This document shows, one piece after another, positions 8,800-16,092 of a DNA stretch of 35,595 nt. A program made the position numbers and the translations under genes. Below the pieces are notes generated by a model. The model did no database searches. It was not told the DNA's origin and saw only the letters and a program-made list of their open reading frames with translations. This DNA comes from an uncultured Phycisphaerales bacterium (GTDB taxonomy: Bacteria > Planctomycetota > Phycisphaerae > Phycisphaerales > UBA1924). The stretch is from the NCBI GenBank assembly GCA_937879825.1, contig CALFMQ010000252.1, positions 1 through 35,595 on the forward strand, written 5' to 3'. Every line of letters starts with the position of its first letter. Within the stretch, counting starts at the first letter, position 1.

Positions 8800-9764
8800 A
8801 CGAGCCGTTCTTGCGGGAGCAGGTCGATCTGGAAGAGCTGGTATCCGTGGTGCTCGCCGATCTGTTTGTGGTGGATCATCTTGCGCTGGGCGAGGTCATA
8901 GAGAGCCATGTGGGAGCGGGGTTGCCAGTGGCCGTGCTTGATCCAGTAGCCGAACTCCTTCCACTTAGAGCGGCGCAGCGCGGAGAAGCAGACGAAGTAC
9001 TGATCGGGATTCTGCGGGTGACGGACGACGCCCCGGCACCAGCCGAGCTGGTTCAGTTCGGGGGTCATCTCGGGGAGGTTGTAGATGGAGCGCCGGGAGG
9101 TGTCGTCGACATCGAACATGACGAGGTGGTTGTTTGTCGTTGTGAAGACGAGTTTGTCGCCCATGACGATGCCGTCGTGCGGCATGCCGGCGGCCATCTC
9201 GATTCGGCGTCCCGGCTTGGTGACACAGACGGCGTCCATGGTGCGGAGCTGGCTCGTCCAGAGTTCGCCTTCGAGTTCGAAGAGGTGATTGCCGTGGCGG
9301 AGGTGGGGCTTGGTATCGGGGATGAGGCGGTAGTCCTTGCGGTCATCGATTTTGCGCGCACCGGGCTCGTCCTTGAGCAGGTCGTATCGCTCGAGGAGTT
9401 CGCCGGTGAGCGAGACGATGTCGACGGTCTCCAGCCCGGTGTTGGAGACGGCGAGGTTGCCCTTCCACGGGAAACAGTGGTGGAGGTCGTTGAAGCCTTT
9501 GAGACTAATCTTGCGGGCGGGCGCCACGGGGGGCCACTGGTCGTAGACGAGTATCTCGTTGTGCGTGCAGACGTAATAGGAGCCGTCGATGAAGCAGGAG
9601 CCCGTGAACTGGATTTTCTGTCCCGGGGAGACGACATCCTTCGGGGGCAGGTACTCGCAGCGGTGGAGGATTTCGTTTGTCTGGGCGTCGATGATGAGGA
9701 TGACGGCCAGGACGCCCTGATCGCCGTCTTCACCCTGCACCGCGCCGCTGATGAGTATCTGCAT
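8796..9764 (-). CDS. Beta-propeller-like protein of unknown function
   Basis: No confident family assignment. The 322-residue product is rich in short beta-strand-like segments (QILISGAV, SYYVCTHNEILVYD, GNLAVSNTGLETVDIVS, GNHLFELEGELWTSQL, GDKLVFTTTNNHLVMFDV). These recur about every 40-50 residues, as in a six-bladed propeller. Several His-rich turns (LHHCFPW, MPHDGIV, IGEHHGYQLFQ) could bind metal or a sugar. No signal peptide is visible, suggesting a cytoplasmic location. ATG 9764 is chosen over the upstream start at 9806 because TAGGAGG lies 4 nt before it. It is translationally coupled to the flippase, so a role in polysaccharide assembly or modification is inferred from position only. 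Confidence 0.7.
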   Translation of the reverse strand: MQILISGAVQGEDGDQGVLAVILIIDAQTNEILHRCEYLPPKDVVSPGQKIQFTGSCFIDGSYYVCTHNEILVYDQWPPVAPARKISLKGFNDLHHCFPWKGNLAVSNTGLETVDIVSLTGELLERYDLLKDEPGARKIDDRKDYRLIPDTKPHLRHGNHLFELEGELWTSQLRTMDAVCVTKPGRRIEMAAGMPHDGIVMGDKLVFTTTNNHLVMFDVDDTSRRSIYNLPEMTPELNQLGWCRGVVRHPQNPDQYFVCFSALRRSKWKEFGYWIKHGHWQPRSHMALYDLAQRKMIHHKQIGEHHGYQLFQIDLLPQERLV

Positions 9765-9824
9765 CCCGCCTCCTACGCCCGCACAACTTCCGTGTTCGAT
9801 CGGCATTTCTCGCCTTTGGGGGCC

Positions 9825-9830
9825 ATTCTA
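9825..9830 (-). promoter_or_regulatory. Possible -10 box for the propeller-flippase pair
   Basis: TAGAAT on the - strand in the 86-nt gap between the EEP-fold gene and the propeller gene, giving a leader of about 54 nt. No matching -35 is seen. Confidence 0.3.
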
Positions 9831-9850
9831 GGGTGTCCTACGTGCGGCGC

Positions 9851-10912
9851 TCAGCGGCGCTGCTCGGGCATGACGAGGTCCACAACGACGGGCGCATGGT
9901 CGGAGCCGGTATCGGCCTCGACGACCTGCCACGAGGCGACCTTGATGCCGGGCGTGACGAAGACATCGTCGATGGCGAAACGCTTCCAACGCGGGTTGTC
10001 GGCGGGCCAGGTGCCGACGACTCCCAAGAGCGGCTTGCATCGGAGCAGGCCCAGTGCGCGGCGGACCCGGCCGGTGCGATACATGGTGGGCGAGGCGTTG
10101 AGATCGGCGGTGACGATCATGGGGAGGCGGCGCGAGAGGTAGTAGTCGCGGAGGATCTGGATGTTGGTCTCGAGCAGATCGTTGCCGAACTCCCAGCGCT
10201 TGGCGGTGCGCGGTGATGAGGGGATGAGCATGGCGTGGAGGAAGTCGCCCCCCATCGCCTCGGGGGCGTGGACCGTGACCACTCGGCGGTAGTTGTAGAA
10301 GTCCCACCAGAGGTCCCACTTGGAGTCGCGGGACTCATCGACGGTGATCGGGAACCTGCTCAGGACGACGATGTTCCACTCCTTGCCATCCTCGGGCACG
10401 ACGCGGTGCGGGTAGCGCTCGTCGTCCCACGACGCCTGGCGGAGTTCGTGGAGCGTCGACCACGAGGCCTCGAGGATGCACACGAGGTCGGCGTCTGACT
10501 GCCTGATGGCGGCGACGACCTTGTCGCCGTGGGTGTTGATCCCGAGCGAGTTGAACGTCATCACGCGGAGTGTTCGGCCTTCGATCGGCGCGGAGCGCAC
10601 GGCCCGGCCCGAAGCCATCCAGAGTAAGTGCGCTAATGCGATCAGCGCGATCAGTAGCGCAGTGCGACGAGACCGGAGTGCGAGGGCGAAAATGGCTGCG
10701 AGAGCGCAACCGACAACCATCGGGCCGGCGAAGCCGGACAGGAGATCGAGGCGCCATGAGAGCGCGAGGCCCGCGCCGAGGAAACGGAGGAGCAGGGTTG
10801 TGAACGAAGTGATGAGGAGGATCAGCGCGAGAGCGAGGCGGACCCGATGCCATCGCCTGCGCCTGCGCCTGCGCGGATCGGTGGCGGTTGTGACCGCTGC
10901 GCGCCCGGTCAT
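9851..10912 (-). CDS. Membrane-anchored endonuclease/exonuclease/phosphatase-family enzyme
   Basis: 353 residues. An Arg-rich cytoplasmic N-terminus is followed by three hydrophobic helices (VRLALALILLITSFTTLLL, a second near FAGPMVVGCALAAIF and a third near LIALIALAHLLWMA). A C-terminal EEP-fold catalytic domain begins at LRVMTFNSLGI. Catalytic signatures include CILEASW (metal-binding Glu), TADLNASP and the terminal GSDHAPVVVDL. The family hydrolyses phosphodiesters in nucleic acids, phospholipids or other substrates; the topology here would put the domain on the periplasmic side. ATG 10912 overlaps the upstream epimerase stop by 4 nt (ATGA), which favours it over the earlier start at 10942. 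A role in polysaccharide or lipid-carrier turnover is possible but unproven. Confidence 0.8.
   Translation of the reverse strand: MTGRAAVTTATDPRRRRRRRWHRVRLALALILLITSFTTLLLRFLGAGLALSWRLDLLSGFAGPMVVGCALAAIFALALRSRRTALLIALIALAHLLWMASGRAVRSAPIEGRTLRVMTFNSLGINTHGDKVVAAIRQSDADLVCILEASWSTLHELRQASWDDERYPHRVVPEDGKEWNIVVLSRFPITVDESRDSKWDLWWDFYNYRRVVTVHAPEAMGGDFLHAMLIPSSPRTAKRWEFGNDLLETNIQILRDYYLSRRLPMIVTADLNASPTMYRTGRVRRALGLLRCKPLLGVVGTWPADNPRWKRFAIDDVFVTPGIKVASWQVVEADTGSDHAPVVVDLVMPEQRR
10855..10872. repeat. Three tandem GCCTGC hexamers
   Basis: Three perfect 6-nt copies inside the EEP-fold gene encode part of the RRRRRRRW run before its first membrane helix. A likely slippage-prone site that lengthens or shortens the run by two Arg. 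Confidence 0.7.
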
Positions 10913-11895
10913 CCGGCGAGATGCTCGCGGGCCCATTTCCATTGCCGGCGGACGCCTTCCTCGAATGACGTTGTCGGTTTGTACCCGAGTTCGGCCGTGG
11001 AACGGGTCAGGTCGGCGTAGGTTCGTGAGACATCGCCGGCCTGCATCTCGCGTTGCTCAACTCTTGGCTCTTTGCCCAGCACGCGCCCGATGGTGGCGAT
11101 CATCTCCTTGAGGTTGACGGGGTCGTTGCCGCCCAAGTTCCAGATGCGGTAGCCGTGGTCCGGGACTCTCTCGTAGGAGGCGACGACTCCGGCGACGATA
11201 TCGTCGATGTATGTGTAGTCGCGGCTGGTGGTGCCGTCGCCGAACATGGGGATGGTTTGATCGCGTCGGATGATTTCGATGAACTTGGCGATTGCGAGGT
11301 CGGGGCGTTGGCGCGGGCCGAAGACGGTGAAGAAGCGGAGACAGGCGATCTCCATGTCGTAGAGATGGTGGAAGACATGGCCCATGAGTTCGCAGGCGCG
11401 CTTGCTTGCGGCGTAGGGCGAGATGGGGCTGGAGACATCGTCGGTCTCCGCGAAGGGGACCTTCTCGTTGTTGCCGTAGACGGAACTGGAGGATGCCATG
11501 ATGAAGCGCTTGACATTGGCGCGGCGTGCGGCCTCCATAAGGATGGTGGTGCCTTCGAGATTGACCTGCGCGTAGCGCTTGGGTTGCTCGAGACTGGGTC
11601 GGACGCCCGCGCGGGCTGCGAGATGGATGACGCCTGTGAGTTGTTCGTCGGAGAAGAGTTGATTCATCGCGGTTGCGTCGCAGATGTCGGCTTCGACGAA
11701 TGCGAACCGATCGTCGGCGCCGGGGGTCTTGCGGATCTCGGCGAGGGTTCGTTCCTTGAACGGGCGGGGGTAGTAGGCGTCGAAATCGTCGAGCCCGATG
11801 ACGGTGGTGCCGCGGGCGAGGAGGGCCTGGCAGGTGTGCGAGGCGATAAAGCCGGCGGCTCCGGTGACAAGGACTCTGTGTCTGGACCAATCCAC
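10909..11895 (-). CDS. NAD-dependent epimerase, UDP-glucuronate 4-epimerase-like
   Basis: Extended short-chain dehydrogenase of 328 residues acting on nucleotide sugars. It has the NAD-binding GAAGFIASH near residues 12-20, the acidic end of strand 2 (GLDDFDAYY), the catalytic Ser region MASSSSVYG and YxxxK as YAASK. The motifs FFTVFGPRQRPD and DGTTSRDYTYIDD resemble UDP-glucuronate/UDP-glucose 4-epimerases. Likely supplies a galacturonate- or galactose-type precursor for the polysaccharide. The frame is open back to 12072, but GTG 11895 is preferred: GGGAGG lies 8 nt before it and the Rossmann fold begins directly. The stop overlaps the EEP-fold gene start by 4 nt. Confidence 0.88.
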   Translation of the reverse strand: MDWSRHRVLVTGAAGFIASHTCQALLARGTTVIGLDDFDAYYPRPFKERTLAEIRKTPGADDRFAFVEADICDATAMNQLFSDEQLTGVIHLAARAGVRPSLEQPKRYAQVNLEGTTILMEAARRANVKRFIMASSSSVYGNNEKVPFAETDDVSSPISPYAASKRACELMGHVFHHLYDMEIACLRFFTVFGPRQRPDLAIAKFIEIIRRDQTIPMFGDGTTSRDYTYIDDIVAGVVASYERVPDHGYRIWNLGGNDPVNLKEMIATIGRVLGKEPRVEQREMQAGDVSRTYADLTRSTAELGYKPTTSFEEGVRRQWKWAREHLAG

Positions 11896-11997
11896 CCGTG
11901 TCGCCTCCCTCGCGGTGTCGTGTACCCGTACCCAACAAACGAACCGGTGCGTGGGCGGGTTCGCCCTTCGGTGCGGCCGGCGGATCGAAGGTCGCGG

Positions 11998-12003
11998 ATT
12001 GTA
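11998..12003 (-). promoter_or_regulatory. Possible -10 box for the epimerase operon
   Basis: TACAAT on the - strand about 100 nt upstream of the epimerase start; no clear -35. It would give a leader of roughly 95 nt that includes a small GGGCG/CGCCC hairpin at 11953-11966. Confidence 0.35.
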
Positions 12004-12069
12004 ATGGGGTCGTTGCGCGAGGCCTGGAACGGGCGAGCGGTGCCCATTCCCCATCAGGAGTGACGCTGA

Positions 12070-12111
12070 CAAAAAGCAAACCAGGGCGCCGTCTATTCAA
12101 CAGCGCCCCGG
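12070..12111 (-). terminator. Rho-independent terminator after the SLC13 permease gene
   Basis: Read on the - strand, a 9-bp GC-rich stem with one mismatch (arms 12103-12111 and 12081-12089) and a 13-nt loop is followed directly by TTTGCTTTTTG. It lies about 210 nt beyond the permease stop, so it closes either a long 3' UTR or a separate small transcript. Confidence 0.75.
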
Positions 12112-12259
12112 TGGAGGAGAGAGAGATCTATTGGATATTACTCCTTATCGGCGGATTCCGTTCCGATATCTTGAGCGAAATCAAGCGGAAAGTGAACAAT
12201 AACCGACCACTCGCAATGCAAAGACCGGTGCGCGACCGAGCCCCCCATGCGCGGGTTGG

Positions 12260-12295
12260 GTCCGCGCAAGTTATGTCGTACAAACTTGCGCGGAC
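12260..12295. repeat. Perfect 13-bp inverted repeat
   Basis: GTCCGCGCAAGTT (12260-12272) and its exact reverse complement (12283-12295) flank a 10-nt loop. It starts 27 nt beyond the SLC13 permease stop codon. No T-run follows on either strand, so it may be an RNA-stabilising hairpin, a factor-dependent terminator or a protein-binding palindrome. Confidence 0.8.
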
Positions 12296-12321
12296 GCGCA
12301 AAAATGCCCTTTGTAGGCGGC

Positions 12322-14163
12322 TTATATCCACTTGAGAGCGGTTGCTATCACGGCTGTGACGCCGCACACAAGGGTGAGCGGCCCGCCAAATCGGGTGTAG
12401 TCGAGCCAGCGGTACCCTCCGGGGCCCATGACCGTGAGGTTGGTTTGATAGCCGATTGGGGTCGAGAACTCGGCAGAGGCTCCGATCGCGATAACCACCG
12501 CTAGCGGCGTGAAGTCGGTGAAGCCGACGGATGCTGCGGTCGAGACCGCGATCGGGAACACCAGCGCAGCGGCGGCGGTATTGGAGAGCAGCATGGTGAA
12601 GGCGACAGTCATTGCATAAACCACGGCGAGCACGGCGACCTTGCCCATGGACCCGGCGACAGAGACCACGAACTGCGCGATCTCCGGCGCCAGCCCGGTG
12701 GTGAGCATGGCTCGGCCGATCGCGAATGCGCACCCGACAACGATGAGGACGGTCCAGTCCATGCTTGCGCGGACCTGTGGGCCGGTGCAGCATCGTGTGA
12801 TGATCATGGCGCAAGCGGCGGACATGGCGGCGGGCAGCAGGTCCATCAAGCCAGAAGCCACAGCGACGACCATGAGCAGGAGTATGGCGATGGCGATCCA
12901 GGCGCGATCGTGGCGGGGCACGGCGGCACCTTCGAGGGCGCTGACGAGGTGAAAATCACTCGAGTCGCGGTGACGGGATGCGAACCGCTCATTTGTTTCA
13001 AGAAGGAGTGTGTCACCCGGGCGGAGTTCGATATCGCCGAGTCTGCCGATGATCGCGTGGCCCTGACGGTGAACAGCGACAACGACTGCGCCGTACCGCG
13101 ACCGGATCTCTGCATCGCGGATGGTGCGTCCGATGAGTGGTGATGCCCCGGATATGACTGCCTCAACGAGTCGGAGATTGGCTCGGGAGGCCCCCGGACC
13201 GACGCCGTCCGCCACGGGCGTGAGCCCCTTCATGCGTGCCAGGTCAACGACAGACGAGAGCACCCCGACAAAAACGAGAACGTCGCCGGCGAGAATCTGC
13301 TCATTCGGGCTCGGCGCAAGGATGGTTCTGTCCTCGCGGTCGATTCGTGAGAGAAAGACGCCCGTGAGGTGGCGCAATCCCGCGGCATCAATGGTCTTCC
13401 CCACGACGGGCGACGCTGACTCGACACGGAGCGCTGTCATGTATTGTCGCGAGCGTTCGAGGTCGCCGGATTGGTCCGTGCGCTGAGGCAGCAGCGTGCG
13501 CCCGAAGATCATCATGTATGCGAGACCCGCGATAGCAACGGGAATACCGACCCATGCGAGCGTGAACATGCCCAATGGTTCGATGAAATGGCCGTTGGAT
13601 CCGCGTGCCAAGGCGTCGTTGTGTTGTTGAATCAGTCCGGCGACCGCGAGGTTTGTGCTGGTCCCGATCAGTGTGCAGAGCCCGCCGAGAATCGCTGCGA
13701 AACTCAGCGGCATGAAAAGATATGAAGGCGAGATGCGCATTCGTTTCGAGAGCGAACTGACGACCGGCATGAAACTGGCGACCAATGTTGTGTTGTTTGT
13801 GAATGCGGAGATCGCTGCGACCGGGATGGAGAGTCGGGCCTGGGCGCTTGTGATCGACCTGGGCGTTCCCAGTATTCGATCCGCCAGGAACGATACGGCC
13901 CCGGTTTCGCGCATCCCGGTTGAGATCACATAGAGCATCGCGATCGAGGCGAGCGCCTCATTGGCGAAGCCGGCGAGGGTCTCGGCGGGTGTAAGAATCC
14001 CCAACACTGTCAGGGCAGTGAGAACGCCGAGCATGACGAGATCAATCCCGATGCGACCCCACGCCAGGACTCCGAACATGATGATCAAGAGCACACTCAG
14101 CGCCCACGGATGCCACCACGCGGTTGCACCGACCAAGAGAACGGCGTGATCGATGTTGCACAT
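12322..14163 (-). CDS. SLC13/DASS-family permease with two TrkA-C domains, probable sulfate transporter
   Basis: Polytopic permease of 613 residues. Two membrane halves flank a cytoplasmic insert carrying two RCK_C/TrkA-C-like domains: about 220-300 (ALRVESASPVVGKTI ... AGDVLVFVG) and 315-390 (AVISGASPLIGRTIRD ... RPGDTLLLE). The paired ion/anion-binding signatures of the family are present: FTNNTTLVASFMPV and IGTSTNLAVAG in the first half, LLSNTAAAAL and TPIGYQTNLTVMGPGGY in the second. Bacterial and algal members with this layout include sulfate permeases. Lying downstream of the APS kinase and PAP phosphatase genes on the same strand, sulfate is the best substrate guess, but carboxylates cannot be excluded. 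The ATG has no clear ribosome binding site. Confidence 0.85.
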   Translation of the reverse strand: MCNIDHAVLLVGATAWWHPWALSVLLIIMFGVLAWGRIGIDLVMLGVLTALTVLGILTPAETLAGFANEALASIAMLYVISTGMRETGAVSFLADRILGTPRSITSAQARLSIPVAAISAFTNNTTLVASFMPVVSSLSKRMRISPSYLFMPLSFAAILGGLCTLIGTSTNLAVAGLIQQHNDALARGSNGHFIEPLGMFTLAWVGIPVAIAGLAYMMIFGRTLLPQRTDQSGDLERSRQYMTALRVESASPVVGKTIDAAGLRHLTGVFLSRIDREDRTILAPSPNEQILAGDVLVFVGVLSSVVDLARMKGLTPVADGVGPGASRANLRLVEAVISGASPLIGRTIRDAEIRSRYGAVVVAVHRQGHAIIGRLGDIELRPGDTLLLETNERFASRHRDSSDFHLVSALEGAAVPRHDRAWIAIAILLLMVVAVASGLMDLLPAAMSAACAMIITRCCTGPQVRASMDWTVLIVVGCAFAIGRAMLTTGLAPEIAQFVVSVAGSMGKVAVLAVVYAMTVAFTMLLSNTAAAALVFPIAVSTAASVGFTDFTPLAVVIAIGASAEFSTPIGYQTNLTVMGPGGYRWLDYTRFGGPLTLVCGVTAVIATALKWI

Positions 14164-14243
14164 AGTCGGTAGCGACGGGCGCGCGTCTTGTAGGTCGCGC
14201 GGCAGATGCGGGGGCGAGCCGCCATTTTACCTTGGCGATCGGC

Positions 14244-15266
14244 TCAGACCAGTCCGAGGCGCTTGATGGCACCGATGGCCTTGCCGTGGAGGATTGTGGG
14301 CGCGACGACGATTCCCCGGTTCTTCTCGAGACCGATTCCATGGGAGAAATCGAGGGATTTGCCCGAGGCATCGGTGACGGCGCACCCGGCCTCGATGGCT
14401 ACGAGGGAGCCGGCGGCGTGGTCCCAGATTCGTTCCACGTAGCCCTTCTTTGTTGGGAGGCGGAGGTAAAGATCGGCCTGACCTCGGGCGACGACCGCGT
14501 ACTTGGCCTGGCTGTCGAGGCGTGCCGGCTCGCCCGGTTCGCCGAGTTGCTCGAGGACGCGCTCGGAGTCGTTGTGGCTCGTGTGTGCGGCTTCGACGGA
14601 CTCGCACATGCGGACGGGTTCGTCTTCTGAAACCTCGAGCCGCTTGAGTTTGGAACCGGCGGTCTTGAAGTCGTCGGCGCGCGACTCCCACACGCCGTCG
14701 CCCGCGATGGCGGAATACATGGTGCCGTGGGCTTCGAGTTCGTCGAACCCGCGGTTGAAATCGGCGGAGAGATTCGGGCATCCGAGGACACCGATGATGG
14801 GCGAGCCGTTCTCGATCCATGCGAGGGAGACGGCGTACTGCTGGCCTCGGAGGAAGCCCTTGGTGCCGTCGATCGGGTCGAGCGTCCAGAAGGCATGGAG
14901 ATGATCGCGCTTGGGATCGGCATTGCCGAGGTCGATCATGTCGAGGACTTCGTCGGGCGCCGCGTTGTGCCAGACCGTTCGGACGGCGGAGACGACGGCG
15001 TCGAGGAGCGCGGTGTCGCCCGAGCCGACTCGGGCGCGGAGTTCGTTGGCGTCTTCTTCGGCGACGAGTTTGATCGAGCCGAGTTGCTCTGCGAGGGCGC
15101 GGGCGATGACGGCCTGGCTCGCGAAGTCCGCGACGGTGACGGGAGAGCGGTCGTCCTTGAGGGTCTTCTGAACGGTGGCGAGATCGTGTTGCACCTTGCG
15201 GCAGACATGGCACGCCTCGGCGACCGCGAAGCGTGCGGCGTTGAGCATTCTGGCTTCACTGGACAT
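14244..15266 (-). CDS. 3'(2'),5'-bisphosphate nucleotidase (PAP phosphatase), HAL2/SAL1-type
   Basis: Mg-dependent, lithium-sensitive-type phosphatase of the inositol-monophosphatase fold. It hydrolyses 3'-phosphoadenosine 5'-phosphate (PAP) to AMP and possibly PAPS to APS. Metal ligands are seen in VAEEDA (Glu70/71), the signature WTLDPIDGTKGF (Asp130, Asp133) and WDHAAG (281-286). The 340-residue length and GFLRGQQYAVSLAWI match the eukaryote-like HAL2/SAL1 branch rather than the ~250-residue E. coli CysQ. ATG 15266 is chosen over the adjacent GTG because AGGAGG lies 5 nt before it. PAP is the by-product of sulfotransferases and of PAPS reductase; next to cysC it removes that inhibitor. Confidence 0.92.
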   Translation of the reverse strand: MSSEARMLNAARFAVAEACHVCRKVQHDLATVQKTLKDDRSPVTVADFASQAVIARALAEQLGSIKLVAEEDANELRARVGSGDTALLDAVVSAVRTVWHNAAPDEVLDMIDLGNADPKRDHLHAFWTLDPIDGTKGFLRGQQYAVSLAWIENGSPIIGVLGCPNLSADFNRGFDELEAHGTMYSAIAGDGVWESRADDFKTAGSKLKRLEVSEDEPVRMCESVEAAHTSHNDSERVLEQLGEPGEPARLDSQAKYAVVARGQADLYLRLPTKKGYVERIWDHAAGSLVAIEAGCAVTDASGKSLDFSHGIGLEKNRGIVVAPTILHGKAIGAIKRLGLV

Positions 15267-15344
15267 CACGACCTCCTCCGATGCTGCGCTCTTGCAGGTC
15301 GGTTGAGTGTAGTGGCTCGGATGGAGGCGGGAGTCGGCGCTCGA

Positions 15345-15959
15345 TTACGCCTTCTTGATGACGCCCTTGTCTTCGAGGAACGCGACGCAGCGGCGGACGG
15401 CCTCGGCGACATCGTAGTCCGCGGGCTTGAGCACCAGTTCGGGCTTGCCGGGCGCTTCGTAGGGATCGTCGATGCCCGTGAAGCCCTTGATCTGCCCGGC
15501 GCGGGCTTTCTTGTAGAGGCCCTTGGGGTCGCGCTGCTCGCACACCTCGATGGGCGTATCGACGAAGATCTCATAGAACGCGAGTTTGCCCGCGTCGTGG
15601 GTGGCTCGGGCCTTGTCGCGGTCGGCGCGATAGGGCGAGATGAAGGACGTGAGGGTGACGCATCCGGCGTCGGCGAAGAGTTTGGCGACTTCGCCGATGC
15701 GGCGGATGTTCTCGGCGCGGTCGTCGGCGGAGAACCCCAGGTTGTTGTTGAGGCCGTGGCGGACGTTGTCGCCGTCGAGGCGGTAGCAGTTGACCTTGCG
15801 GTTCACGAGCGCCTGCTCGAGGGCGCAGGCGATGGTGGACTTGCCCGAGGCGCTGAGGCCGGTGAACCAGAGCGTGCAGCCCTTGCACCCGAGGGCGCCC
15901 CAGCGCTCGTCGCGGGTGATATCGCCGTCGTGCCAGTGGATGTTGGTTGCCTTGCTCAT
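15345..15959 (-). CDS. cysC: Adenylylsulfate (APS) kinase
   Basis: Phosphorylates APS at the 3' position to form PAPS. The 204-residue protein has the P-loop GLSASGKST (34-42), the APS-binding YRLDGDNVRHGLN, the RRIGEVAKLF helix and the ISPYRADRD and KGLYKKARAG regions typical of stand-alone CysC. The frame is open upstream to 16082, but ATG 15959 is chosen because AAGG lies about 9 nt before it and homology starts at once. It is 78 nt upstream of the PAP phosphatase gene, with the SLC13 permease next, so the three probably form an operon. ATP sulfurylase, which makes its substrate, is encoded 11 kb away on the other strand. Confidence 0.95.
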   Translation of the reverse strand: MSKATNIHWHDGDITRDERWGALGCKGCTLWFTGLSASGKSTIACALEQALVNRKVNCYRLDGDNVRHGLNNNLGFSADDRAENIRRIGEVAKLFADAGCVTLTSFISPYRADRDKARATHDAGKLAFYEIFVDTPIEVCEQRDPKGLYKKARAGQIKGFTGIDDPYEAPGKPELVLKPADYDVAEAVRRCVAFLEDKGVIKKA

Positions 15960-16092
15960 CGGTGTGGGCCTTTCTCTCGCTCGCTCCGTGGGGATCCCGC
16001 GGGCGCCGGACACATGGCGCGGGGATCGTGGATGGTGGGTCGGGGGGGAGGAAAGGTAGGCGGGTGCCGCGAACGGAGTCAAACCGCCCGGT

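Larger units (their letters stand above)
11896..12321. other. Intergenic region between epimerase and SLC13 permease
   Basis: A 426-nt gap with no convincing protein gene. It holds a -10-like box for the epimerase (11998-12003), a good - strand terminator (12070-12111) and a perfect 13-bp inverted repeat (12260-12295). The section from about 12060 to 12240 is visibly less GC-rich than its surroundings. A 36-codon - strand frame (12138-12248) is present but lacks a ribosome binding site. Confidence 0.6.

Noticed and set aside
8811..10142. A 443-codon + strand frame
   Set aside because: It runs antisense to the propeller and EEP-fold genes and is a low-complexity Val/Asp/Glu/Gly composition typical of an antisense reading of GC-rich genes.
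11053..12063. A 336-codon + strand frame
   Set aside because: Antisense to the epimerase, which has clear motifs; no homology signal or ribosome binding site.
12138..12248. A 36-codon - strand frame
   Set aside because: Not called as a gene because no ribosome binding site or promoter precedes its ATG; kept only as part of the intergenic finding.
12260..12295. Intrinsic terminator for the SLC13 gene
   Set aside because: The stem is excellent but neither strand has a T-run after it; the better terminator is at 12070-12111.
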